Part shown: one piece after another, positions 1 to 10,720 of the stretch
Layout: the number at the start of each line of letters is the position of its first letter
Numbering within the stretch: the first letter of the stretch is position 1
DNA from: Lineus longissimus
Taxonomy: Eukaryota; Nemertea; Pilidiophora; Heteronemertea; Lineidae
Length of the DNA stretch: 64,000 nucleotides
Assembly: GCF_910592395.1 (NCBI RefSeq)
Contig: NC_088323.1
Coordinates: forward strand, 8,434,001 to 8,498,000
Reading direction: 5' to 3'
The notes under the pieces: generated by a model
Told to the model about the DNA's origin: nothing
Databases searched by the model: none
The model's input: the letters and a program-made list of their open reading frames with translations, nothing else
Translations under genes and position numbers: made by a program

Positions 1-147
1 ATTTTTATAAATTTTTGAGTTAGCAGGAATCCCGAGTGTGAAATCTCTTTGTGCAATAATGGTCTACACTGAATCTAGTTCCACTAAAAAAATATAGATA
101 GCACCACTTATTTTCACCTTTGATTTGAGAAAAACTGTTAGCGCAAG

Positions 148-1248
148 TATGGCACGCCAAAGCGGAATTATTTCAACCCTGTACAAAATATTAGCAACAT
201 TTTAAAAACGATCCAACATTTTCAGAAAACAAGCCAACATTAGCGGAATTATTTCAACCCTGTACAAAATATAAGCATCATTTAAAAAAAAGATCCAACA
301 TTTTGAGAAAACAAGCCAACATTTTTTTTTGACATTTAGAAAAATTCGTTAGAAAAAAATATTTTGGGGTTAAACTTTTTTTCTTCATAAAAAAACTTTA
401 AAAATTCTTTATTTCGTGAAAAAAATATTTAAGTTTTTTTCTTCTCTTGAAAATATTTTCCCGCAACATTTTTTTTTAAATGTTGACAAAATTTTACGGC
501 AACATTTATTTTCGTTCAAGATTTTTTTCTTGCATAATTTTTTTTCGTCAACAATTTTTTCGTCCAACAACGAGCGCCACCTGTGAACAACTTATTGAAC
601 TATATCCCCTCGAGACGAGGTTTAGCTACGGGGTACTTCTGGCATGCTTCTTTGCACGAATATCTTACGCACGTGGTGCTGACCACAATCCTAGCTGCAC
701 ACCAATCACCACCAACCAACACGCGAACTTAATCATCTGATCCTATGTGAGAAGTATGATAAAAGGCGCTTGTTTTGAGATGGCAACAACAACATACGAA
801 CGAACGAACGATCAGAATTCCCGACCTGCTATGAGTATGAAGTACCCCAGCTTTACCTCGTCCCTGCGCGCGAGTTCTATTAGCAGTTCATAGGTGGCGC
901 TCGTTGTTGAACGGAAAAAATGTTGAACGAAAAAAATGTTGCCAAGAAAAAATCTTGAACGAAAATAAATGTTGCAGTAAAATTTTGTCAAGATTTTTTT
1001 TTAAATTGCGTGGAAAATATTTTTAAGAGAAGAAAAAAATGTAAACGAATTTTTCGAAGTATCACGAAAAAAAAATTGTTGGCTTGTTTTTTCAAAATGT
1101 TGACATGAGTCTAAAAATTTTTATCTTTTTAAAACGATTGTCGGGTATATTTTTGAAAGTTTAAATAGTATTTCTTCTCTGTTGCCAAGAAATTTGTAGT
1201 TGCTAATATTTTTTCAGGGTTGAAATAATTCCGCTTTGGCGTGCCATA
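148..1248. mobile_element. Non-autonomous foldback element, 6-bp target duplication
   Basis: The element starts TATGGCACGCCAAAGCGG and ends with its reverse complement. CGCAAG lies directly on both sides (142-147 and 1249-1254). Copies B (about 16600) and C show the uninterrupted site, CGCAAG once in B and CACAAG in C. The arms pair almost end to end: about 148-650 with 830-1248, including shared stretches around GAGCGCCACCT and ACGAGG. The loop is about 180 bp. The first arm also has a direct internal duplication (148-240 repeated at 241-320). There is no coding capacity. The superfamily is not assigned. Confidence 0.88.
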
Positions 1249-2020
1249 CGCAAGACTGGTCTATCTCCAAAATCCAATATGCATGTCTACATATTATGTA
1301 GACATGCGGTGAACAGCGCCCCACTAACATGTTGCCGAATGGTAAATGCATACATATTTGGTTGGAATTGGTTTTTGCAGGTGAAGAGACTTTGGAACTA
1401 GTAGAGGAACACCAGACTGATTACCAGAGAATCGTAGGAACATAGAACCATCTTCATATCTGGGAGCATAAAAAGCCCGCTAGCGAAGTTTGATTATTCT
1501 TTAGGAAAAAACAGAATATCTGAAAAACACCCATTTCTCAATATCCCACAACGACCAATTTGAAATTCGTTCAAAAGGTTCATTGAAATCTACAAAAAAA
1601 ACATTCTCGAAGCGCCTGCCCGGTTTTTGTTCGATTAATTCGGAATTATATCAATTCTAAATGTCTTTTGGATATATTACTGAAGTTTCAAAAAACAAAA
1701 CACATATGTCGGGGGAGGGGGGACCCCAAAACCCCCCTAAAATTGAAGTTAGGTTGAAAAACAGTGTGAATATTCATAAATGTTCTCTCTCTGAGCTCAG
1801 AACAACTGATGAATCCATTCATTCTTGCGTTTTACTCTTTTAGCGGCCATTTTTTGCGTCAACTGAATCAAATTCATGGAAATGAGATGAGTTATTGTTT
1901 ACATTGGATACGTAAACTTTAACAATAATATAGTAGCGCTTCTCAGAAAAGTATTCGGCTTCTCTGCTGCGCGCTTATAATTAAGACAGCTTGTATGAAT
2001 GACTCGTTTGAGCGCCAATC

Positions 2021-2352
2021 ATGGTAGAATTTTCTTCGGCGAGCGTGTACATGTATATGACTGGTACATTTGGCCGATGCGATGCCTTAATGAAGAAATA
2101 CTCACAATGGAAAGAAAGTATCAACACTACGCGTGAACTTCGAATTTTTAAAACCATCAAAAGTACAATTAGAGTTGAGGAATATTCTCGACAAGGCGAT
2201 GGATCGTGTCGACCAATGTAGAACTCGCACGACACAGTGTAATCGAACTAGAAATAAGACAATGCAACGTTTGTACCAATGTCGCTGTTGAATCAGAAAC
2301 GCAATTCTCGTTCGAATGCATGGCGTACAGTCAACTGAAGAATAAAGAATAA
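2021..2352 (+). pseudogene. LINE reverse transcriptase C-terminal tail fragment, copy A
   Basis: The translation resembles the C-terminal tail of CR1/jockey-class LINE ORF2 proteins. It has a W...LR.Y..IK....EEYS stretch, then RQCNVCTN with a CxxC pair, an acidic turn and ECMAYSQLRN. The usual histidine of the CCHC-like motif is replaced by glutamine in ETQF. Copy A has lost one base near 2216 relative to copy B, which breaks the frame. The polymerase core is absent, so this is a dead 5'-truncated remnant. The family assignment is from motif pattern only. Confidence 0.5.
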
Positions 2353-3059
2353 ATCGTTCACCTACACTTCAACTTTGAGGGTGAATTACAAAAGCGTCTG
2401 ATGATAACTTCAATTCAAATGAACTGATGAACATTTCACAGTGATACGTGTACCAATACTATTTGAGACCTGTGCCTCAGGCGTATATATATGAGAAAGT
2501 CGTCTTTCAAATCGTGGACTGCAACTTGGATAGACACTTCGTGGTATCCATCTTTCGCACTGAACCAAGCTACGATTAAAAACATCACTGTAAAAATGCT
2601 GATGGAATAACGCTATGAATTTAAAACTGAATACTACTAGATATAACTGTAATTTAACCTCGAAGATGAAGTCCGAGTGGACGTATGAACGGGCAATATC
2701 TCCAACTAAGTGAGATCTACGGGTTAACGCGCAGTTTTCGTAGATTCTGCTTTAATGACATGCCTGTCGGGATCGGATGCGGAGTGGAGCGCAACTTCTT
2801 TATCATACTTGGTATCCCAAATCGGCATTATACATTGATAAAGGGTTGATAAAATCAGGATGCACAGCAAGATGTCAGGGCCTTCCATTTCCCACATGTA
2901 ATGTATTAACTTAAGAATTTGAACATATTCATCCTTTAAAACTCGAACACTGCTTTCAAATATGTCATATCTTAACTTTCTACCGAATTGCCGAACTAGC
3001 AGAGGGGCAACTATCGGTCGTATCGTGATGTAAGGATCTATGGCCGACTCCCAGCATGT

Positions 3060-4100
3060 TTGGCATCAGTCTTTTACCACACGAAGTTGAGGGTTATAGT
3101 CACGGTGGCTCTTTTTCATTACTCCTTGAGCCCTCATCGTAATGTCTACATCTTCAGCCAAGATAGCATAAGCGGAGAGTTTAGAATGATAAGTAACTTT
3201 CATTTTAACGAGCTCACCTATATTGCTGGCGAATTCGGCAATGATGTAATAGGTGTTAGTACTCGTCGTGGACGAAAGTCTGTCTATGAAAAATTCCGAG
3301 CATTTCAATTCGATTTGAATGGAAAAGGTAATTGCCGAGAGTTGATTCTACCGTATGATGAACTAAAGAAAAGCCTCGGTCCAAGAAATTCGACGTTCAA
3401 ATATTTCAAAATGGTTTCATGCGGTGAGAATGTTTTCTTGGAGATGACCTTTCGATGCAAATTTCTGATGCACAAGAACAGGGAGAAACCCCTAGCTATG
3501 TCTTGGTTAGATTGGTATAAAATAGTAAACGTAGGGTTCGTTCTTAAACTTCAGTATGTTAAAAGCCTGAAAGGGATTCGCTACTCTCTTATGTCTGAAG
3601 CAGACATACTTAAATCACATTATATTGATAACATCATGCCAGAAGATATCAAATGTGATTTAAATGGTTATTTCTATAAATCATCAGCCAGAACACACTC
3701 CATCACCATCTTAGAAAAACCGTACGAGCATAATACGTCCACGTCGATTATCTTTCGTGATGACTTGTTCAGAAAAGTAGGAGACTCCGCAATTGTGTCT
3801 TTGCTCGGATCATATAACTTCATCGTAGAGGTTCATCGGTCGAAAATTGCAAGCAACTCTCTTCATCACCCAAAGGAGACATATAAATTTCAACCTAAAC
3901 ATGCTATATATCTTTTTATGTTAACTATGGAGGCATGCCTTGAACAATCTGATGTGGATGTTCGGCTGACGTTATTAATGACCTTGGATGCGAAGTTTGT
4001 TTCACATCATATGCTGATTGTTGGTGCAAATGAAAGATTAATCGCCTGGCCAAAATATCCTAGTAGTAATCGGTTGACCGCAAAAGTGTTTATTGTATGA
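3060..4100 (+). CDS. Conserved 346-codon ORF of unknown function, copy A
   Basis: This frame is open for 346 codons and is present at full length in all three tandem copies. I do not recognise the family. The predicted protein is mixed charged and hydrophobic, with no signal peptide or clear membrane span. The frame is open back to a stop near 3000. The nominal start at 3060 is TTG and no ATG lies in frame close upstream, so either the true start is elsewhere or this is part of a spliced or decayed gene. Against copy B I count about 12 amino-acid changes and about 7 silent changes, a ratio that does not show strong purifying selection. A shorter ORF lies antisense at its 5' end. It may be a remnant of a captured viral or cellular gene. 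Confidence 0.35.
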   Translation: MASVFYHTKLRVIVTVALFHYSLSPHRNVYIFSQDSISGEFRMISNFHFNELTYIAGEFGNDVIGVSTRRGRKSVYEKFRAFQFDLNGKGNCRELILPYDELKKSLGPRNSTFKYFKMVSCGENVFLEMTFRCKFLMHKNREKPLAMSWLDWYKIVNVGFVLKLQYVKSLKGIRYSLMSEADILKSHYIDNIMPEDIKCDLNGYFYKSSARTHSITILEKPYEHNTSTSIIFRDDLFRKVGDSAIVSLLGSYNFIVEVHRSKIASNSLHHPKETYKFQPKHAIYLFMLTMEACLEQSDVDVRLTLLMTLDAKFVSHHMLIVGANERLIAWPKYPSSNRLTAKVFIV

Positions 4101-4249
4101 GGAAAAGGAACTCATTCTGCGTGAACAAATTAAAAAACCCATTTGCTGATTAAGAAGAAAAACCTGAAACAAAGCACTTGAAATAAAAAATGATAGGGAG
4201 TTTGATCGGCTCGGTAAGAGCGGAGATAGAAATTAGTTCTTAATCTTAA

Positions 4250-5400
4250 ATCTGAGCAATTTCGAGGACAGTTTGCAAGTTCTCACTTTTACTTTTATCC
4301 CTTAAATCGCATATCATTTAGCTCCCCCACAACGTTTAATGCAAACAATATAGTTTTGTACGTCAACATGTGCATCATATTTTCAAAGAGTTTCTTTTAA
4401 TGCTGCAATCTATGCGGGTGGCAAAATGGATCAGTTGAATAATCAGATTGTTTTTGTCCAATATTTTTCGATGCACAAAGATGCTTGGGAGAATTTATTG
4501 GCCATGAACATCCTAATTTGCACATCATAAATGTGTCGCATCAAAACAGCTCTTATAACTGGCAACTGTCAGCGTTTATCTCAGTCAATGCCAATAACTC
4601 GTTTAGTGACTACACATCTACATGTGCACGTATCTGAATTTAAATGTGCATGTATTGTATCATACAACCTTATTCAGACCATCAACCAAGATCCTGGCTG
4701 GCTTCAAACATTCCATGGTATCTGTTAAAGAAGATTTCGTTCATATCATTGGTTATGTTATTTCGTCTGTATAATGACGGGAACAAGAAGGTGAGAATAC
4801 AGATATTGCACAGCTCCGAGGGGATCTACAAGTTTTCAGACCGTTATCGTTTCTCAGAATGGTAATACTGTGAAACATCCCCAAAATAGAATCTGGTTTA
4901 AATCTATACATCCAAGCAAGACTAGACATCGAAGCATTCCACTTTTCAATAGACATAAGATGGCATTGCATGAAGAAATTCATTGATATCTTGGATCATA
5001 TGACTTTTCATACTCGACTTTGTCTTGTAGATGAATTTACACATGCGATAAGCTTGATTATCTCGTTTGAAAGACGTTCTTTTAAAGTGGGTGACCGTCT
5101 TTCAAATGATATTCTAGCTGCCCTCGACCTGGTAAGTAAGAGAGAATTGGTGGAACGAGTTCGACCACTAGTCTTTTATTACCTACCGCCCTATTCACAG
5201 GATACATGATGTTTGGAATTGAAATTGAAAGAATGCGTTATTCGGAGGTTTCTGCTTGCATATTCTTCCTTGTCAAAGTCAGAGATCAAAAAATTTGCCA
5301 AGCTGAACAGTTGGATCAACAACTTTATCACAGTTATTCCTTTACGAATCAACTATTGGAAGAGATTGATCCGAAACATAGGAAGCAGAAACTGGAATGA
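4250..5400 (+). pseudogene. Decayed coding-like stretches downstream of the 346-codon ORF, copy A
   Basis: Several coding-like stretches follow one another on + in shifting frames. One lies around 4280-4400, one from 4404 to about 4640 needing one shift, one around 4890-5209, and one around 5206-5400. A GTAAGT followed by TTCACAG at 5132-5202 looks like a 70-base intron, but the phases on either side do not fit. All pieces recur in copies B and C with the same breaks. They may belong with the 346-codon ORF as one broken gene. No family is recognised. Confidence 0.25.
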
Positions 5401-5625
5401 AGGAAGTATCATCATTTGAAATAAAGTCGGGCTTGACTCCTGTCCTCGTGTTAAAGTCGCCCATTAGAATGTCTTTGCCCTTGGTGGAGTATGGCTGTAT
5501 GTCCTCTTGTACAATTTCCGACAAGTCACTGTCTTGTGACTTGGTGAAAGTAGAATTCCCATGACTACAGTAAGTTATGCCAAATAAAAGATCCTCGGGT
5601 GACTTAGTGGGGGAAGCCTTTACAA
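5342..5625 (-). pseudogene. LINE AP-endonuclease fragment, copy A
   Basis: The minus strand reads a stretch typical of the apurinic endonuclease domain of non-LTR retrotransposons. It has LLFGITYCSHGNS, then after about 25 residues DILMGDFNTRTG followed by DFISND. The GDFN motif carries the catalytic Asp and Asn of this fold. The frame stops soon after and neither the N-terminal catalytic residues nor the reverse transcriptase follow, so it is a short dead fragment. It runs opposite to the LINE tail at 2021-2352. Confidence 0.6.
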
Positions 5626-5689
5626 TACTCGAGATATAACTTGAAAAATATTTTCGAGATATGGAGAAAATAATGTCATTTTAGAGGCC

Positions 5690-5935
5690 AATTCAAAACC
5701 CAAGATGGCCGCCGAAATTTAAATGGTGACATCAATTGGACGGGTTCAGAAAGCTGGGTATAAGCGTTGAAATCCATCCTTCAAATATTACAATACTTGC
5801 GATATAGTTTGAAACGTTTTTTTTCGAGATGTAAGCAAATTAGTGTCATTTTAGCGGCCATTTCGAAACCCAAGATGACCGCCGGAGTTTTAATGGTGGC
5901 ATTTGATTGATTGAGTTCAGAAAGCTGGGTATAGA
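5690..5935. repeat. Degenerate tandem array with AAGATGGCCGCC motif, copy A
   Basis: About two units of about 170 bp. Each contains CCAAGATGGCCGCC or CCAAGATGACCGCC and ends in TTCAGAAAGCTGGGTAT. The motif matches the known YY1 core (CCAT on the opposite strand). Copy A is cut short here: 21245-22500 of copy B is missing. Confidence 0.7.
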
Positions 5936-6239
5936 CATTGAAAGCTCTGGGTTCGAACCGCATGCGCTCGTAATAGACGACTTGCGAAAGTCAGCCGACA
6001 GTTAATTCAATGAAATGGTCCCAAGTTATTGTTTACCTTCGATGTATTGTACTCGCCTGGGCCTAGACCTAATTTTGCAGGCTGGCTAATGTGGATGCGT
6101 ACGCAGTATACAGCATGGATTGAACTCTGAATTTTGTTGTTTTTTTTTGGGGGGGGGGGTCGGGTAGGGTGAATGTGAACTGTTTGATAAAATGTGTTGT
6201 CCTACAGCATTCATGTATGGTGGTACAGAAGCTTTTATC

Positions 6240-7115
6240 ATTTCAGGTATTTGGCCAACCCCAACCATTACCCATCCTTTTCATGCTACAGCTAACCCCA
6301 ACTAGTGACCCTCAATTTTGATGCTATAACTAACCCGAACCGTGACACTTCCCCTTCATGCTATAACTAACCCTAACCATGAGGCTTTGTTTTCATGTTA
6401 TTATTGCTAATCCCAACCATGACCCTTCTTTTTCATTTCATTGCTTACCCCAGCCATAACTATTCTATAATTCTACAGTACTTTTAAAACTGTCTGTAGG
6501 AACACTTTTCTGTCAATATCAAGTAATCGAGAAGAAAAATAGATTTTTGCTGGTCTGAAATCGAAGCCTGGGAATTGTCTTGGGCAGTGAACTGAAATCG
6601 GCTGTCCCAGCTGACGACTTTTTAGCTCAGTTGACTAAATGGTCAGCTGAGATATCGCGGTTGTCCTTCCATCCGTCAACTTATGCTGGACACTTTTTGA
6701 GCTTGCCCAATATTACATTCGGAATTCCATGCGTGGGTGGCGGCCCTTTGAGAATGTGCATGCGTGATTCGTCAGGCTCTTCTCTCAATTGCAAATGACA
6801 CCAATTTCGAAATGTGTTTTGGAGGCGCTTTTCAAAGAATGACCAATTGAGTTTGGGTTGGCTGTAGCATGAAAAGGATGGGTAATGGTTAGCAATATCA
6901 AGTAAAATCAAATGTCATAGTTGGGTAAGCTATAACATATGAGAAAGAAGGGTCATGGGGTTAGCTATAACATGAAAAGGATGGGTATTTTTAGCAATAG
7001 CACCAATATCAATGGTCACTGTTGGGGTTATCTATAGCATATGAGAAGGAAGGGTCATGGTTTGGCTTGGCTATAGCATGAGAAGGATAGGCAATGGTTG
7101 GGGTGAGCAATAGTC
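6240..7115. mobile_element. Foldback element with minisatellite arms, copy A
   Basis: The left arm (about 6250-6475) repeats a unit of about 45 bp of the type CTAACCCCAACCATGACCC...TTTTCATGCTA. The right arm (about 6850-7115) carries the same units reversed, for example GCATGAAAAGGATGGGTAATGG. The centre (6475-6850) is unique and contains TCAGCTGA-type short palindromes. There is no coding sequence. A G-run at 6149-6160 lies just outside. It resembles the other foldbacks at 46018-47040 and 55690-59618 in design, not in sequence. Confidence 0.6.
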
Positions 7116-7204
7116 ATCCTGATTGGACCGAATACCAAGCTGTTGGTGTGGGGAGGGCAGCGATAAGCAGCACCAATCAAATTATACGAACCCATGACAA
7201 AGCA

Positions 7205-8300
7205 CCACATCGAATAGAATAGAATAGAATAAGGTTTATTGCTCAACAAAATTACATTGCGTAGAGCACAAAACTACCGAATATACGAAATATACTAATA
7301 TACGAATATACATGCGAAGGTTTTTTAACATCAACAAAAGAATACGAATTTGCTTACAATATGATAAGAGTAGTTGGAGAGACTTTGACAAAAATTTAGT
7401 TAGTTTTATTAATGTATTGTTTGGCGAGTTCAAAAGTTTTACATATTTAAATAAATCGGGATATCTGTGAAAGTCGGCTGGAATGTAATTTACTCGAATG
7501 TTTGAAAAGAAGGGGCATACGAGGGCGTGGTGAAATTCATCTCCAACTACTCCGAGGTTACATTTATTACATGTACGTTCTAGTCGGGGGGTATTATCAT
7601 ATCGGCCTAATTCTATAGGGAGTTTATGGTTGGTACATCTAAATTTACAGAGTAATATACGTTGGGCTTGAGATAGACAAAGCAAATAATTCTCAAAACC
7701 CCATGCAAACTTGATTTCTCTGTAGATCAAACATTTTGTATTGCGCCATTCTTGGAGATACTGGTCCTGCAGTCGTCTTCTAACAATTTCACCGAGATAA
7801 TTAACGTTGGGGAACATCTATGTCAGCCAGATGTCCCCGAGCCCACAAAGTTCGAAAATATTTTTGACAAACGCGACCCATTTGATAGTTTGACCGTTTT
7901 GGTGTCTATAGTATGCAATTTTATACATTTTTCCGGCTATAGTTTGTTCCTGTAGGACCAGTTTCCCCCAGAATTTTACTATCTTGGCTTTAACATTGAT
8001 ATACAATGGAAATCTACCTAATTCTCCATATACAATAGCGTTTGGTGTTGAGCGCTTTAACTTTAGTATATATTAACAGAATAACAGGTGCAATCTTTCT
8101 ATCACATTGAGGTTCTCAAAGCCCCAAATCTCGCTACCAAAGGTCAGTATAGTACCTACCATAGCGTCAAATAACTGTGGTGCTATATCAAGATCTAAAG
8201 ACTGTTCTTGCACTTTAACACCAACCAAATAATACCAGAACATTAAAACCAATTACCACCAAGCATAACAACTGATTTATCAGATTTTTTGTAATAGTGA
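7205..8300 (-). pseudogene. 5'-truncated LINE, 3' end of ORF2 and tail, copy A
   Basis: On the minus strand, about 8250 to 8085 gives the post-catalytic segment with LFDAMVGTILTFGSEIWGFE, typical of CR1/jockey-type polymerases. Next comes a linker, then KFRCTNHKLPIELGRY and a zinc knuckle CNKCN...H...C near 7560. The frame is broken at about 8085 and 7817. The 3' end shows CAATAAACC followed by (TTCTA)n at 7210-7232, a polyadenylation signal and microsatellite tail as expected for a LINE. The catalytic FxDD region is absent. The uninterrupted TA target used by the pogo element of copy B is at about 8070. Confidence 0.75.
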
Positions 8301-10115
8301 AAACCATAAAAAGTCTAACGTGTCCAATAGTAACGCGGATACACATTCGGATTAAATGGTGGCCATTTCAAGAGAGAGAGTAGGCCTTCTCATCACATTT
8401 CTACCACTGCGCCAGAGTATTGTGTAACCCAGTGGGTGATAATCATTTTTAGCTCTCTGTTGCAGATTTGCAGCAAAGTATGAAAAAAATGAAAGTCTCG
8501 ATCAGTGTTACATTATGTAATCTAACCTTGCCCACAGAGTGTGCACGCATGATCAATGTTTCCATCACGTGTTCAAGCCTTAGAATCATCAGTCAAAAAG
8601 ACTATAGATTTCAGAGGTGCCTTCCATCATGCAGTCGAAGTTCTAACTAGCTCTTTAAAATACATTATTGGAATTATTGTCTGCGAGCTGGGTGACAGCT
8701 ATCAAATTGATCCGTGTGGGTCTTAGAGGGGCTCTTAATGACGATGATTATTAGACGCCAGTAATCTCTCCGCAAGATACCACTACTTATTTGTTTATTT
8801 GTAATTAAACCTGATTTCGGAAGTTGAAGGCACCAATCATGCCAGTATAAGCACGATGTAATAAACCTAGGACGAACGGGATGCCAAACGATAGGACCAA
8901 GCAATCACAACTTAAATAAGGTGAGTTTTAATTGAAAGACTCTGGTTATAAACGTGTGCAAGCGGAGTGGGAGAGAAAGCTTAAGAATCTACTCTTGATT
9001 CAATATTTGAAATATATTCATCAGCGTTTGCAATGAATTTTTCCCAGAACAGTGCTACTTGATATTGAATCATACATGATTCCGTCAGCACATGTGCATT
9101 AAATACTGAAATAGCTCTGTCATTTATATTATCATAATGTATTTACAACTGCAATGAAGTGCTGACGCAAATGTTTACAAAAGTGAATAAGAAAAATATT
9201 ATACATATATCAAATAGATTTGGCCTAGGAGAGCAGCGGTCACCGATTCCCGTAGCAATTACCTGCGGAGACCGTTGTAAACAAGCGATATTTGGCGCAT
9301 GCAATCATGATCACATATCGGAGAGACAAAAAGCACTTGTTTGCATTAAGTTAACATGATCTGCATCACAAACATTGACACATGTGAACACGGTGCGTAC
9401 GGGTTAAGAATCGATTTCACGAAATCGGTCGCCTTTTCAAAACAATCGATGTAAAAATCATAAGCTCATTCTTTGCTCTCTTTAAACTAATCATTCCTAT
9501 ACAATCATTGACATAGGTTGTTTTGAAATTGATAAAACACTGTATTATTCTAACCAGTACATGAATCTTGTTGTGTGTGTCGAAGGATCCAGCAGACGCA
9601 ACAAGGGACGACAGATCATAGAGGTGACTTACCTTGCTGTTTTCGTAATTCACAAGTTGTTTTAATTCACAGATTTTCGTAATTCACAGGTTGTCTACTC
9701 ACAGAAACAGTAATCATGCCATCACGGTACCACCAGTTCATGTATTTGGTAAAGTGTGTCGCAGCAGAACAAGGAACACCAGATCTCTAGAAGCGACTAA
9801 AATCGGGACAAATTCAAAAAGGGCGTTTAAGGGTTAAACGTGTGTAACTTCTCCCTAATCAGTTTCAGGGCCTATTCATATTCTGTGAAGATTTACATGA
9901 AGGACCTGAATCTATCTATCCAGTAATTAACCGCTGTTTTAAGCTAAACGCCATTTATGAATTTGGCCCGTTTCGTAATTCAACTGTATCCTGATCAGCG
10001 CCTCTATTGTAGCGGTGCTCTGATGCTGCTCTGATGTTTCAAAATCAAGTCGGCCGTTTGTCCGGATAACAAAACCACAACAGCAGAGCCCCTGAACCAG
10101 GAAAGAGGCTAACTG
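8301..10115. other. No gene recognised, copy A
   Basis: Collinear with copy B 30190-32000. Only short ORFs on both strands. A short direct repetition of TTCGTAATTCACAG(A/G)TT lies at 9640-9690. No transposon ends, RNA gene or domain could be supported. Confidence 0.5.
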
Positions 10116-10720
10116 TGCTTTGGAACTGGATCTGACACTAAGGCTGAAAGGCTGGATGTCGTCCTGGGTGCCGATAAATGGTACCCAGGTTCGAGATCGA
10201 CTGGACAATAAGCACTCTGGGTGCCATTACACTAGACAAACAGCACCCAGCTTCTTCTACACTTTTTCTATACCTACAATCGAGGTTGGCTCCACGCTCA
10301 CGGAGGTCACGTGTCACGATAACCATAATAAAAATAAAAATAAAAATACGCAGCAAATCCATTCATTTTGTCATCACACAATTTTTCATTCTCTGAATAT
10401 ATCCCTCCTACATATCTTTTCTGAATAAATCATCCGAAATGTGCTTTCAAAGACCTATAAGCCTAAACGCGTTTTTTTCTGTTTATCTGTTCTTTTTATT
10501 TCGAGCACTGCTAATGCCGCAAGTACCACGGCGCGAGATAAAACGAAATTGCAAGAAACGTCCTCGTCCCTAAGATCCGTAAGCCAGGCAAAAAGAAGCT
10601 GGGTGCTATCTGTCTAGTGTAAAGGCACCCAGGGTGCTTATTGTCCAGTCGATCTCGAACCTGGGTACCATTTGTCGGCACCCAGGACGACATCCACCCT
10701 TTCAGCGAGACTAAGGGTCA
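10115..10720. mobile_element. Foldback element with 130-bp-class inverted arms, copy A
   Basis: The left arm (about 10130-10255) and right arm (about 10595-10715) are near-perfect inverted repeats. They share TGGATGTCGTCCTGGGTGCC, CAGGTTCGAGATCGACTGG and AGCACCCAGCTTCTT. The roughly 340-bp centre is AT-rich with an (ATAAAA)n stretch at 10325-10350. It has no coding sequence and can form a long hairpin. Target duplication is not resolved. Confidence 0.7.

Noticed and set aside
5132-5202. 70-base intron-like GTAAGT...TTCACAG in the decayed region of each copy
   Set aside because: The reading phases on both sides do not join, and the continuing frame meets TGA at once.
5940-6000. tRNA-like B-box GGGTTCGAACCG, also at 22508
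   Set aside because: No 5-bp T-stem, no A-box at the right distance and no cloverleaf. At most a fragment of an old tRNA-derived SINE.
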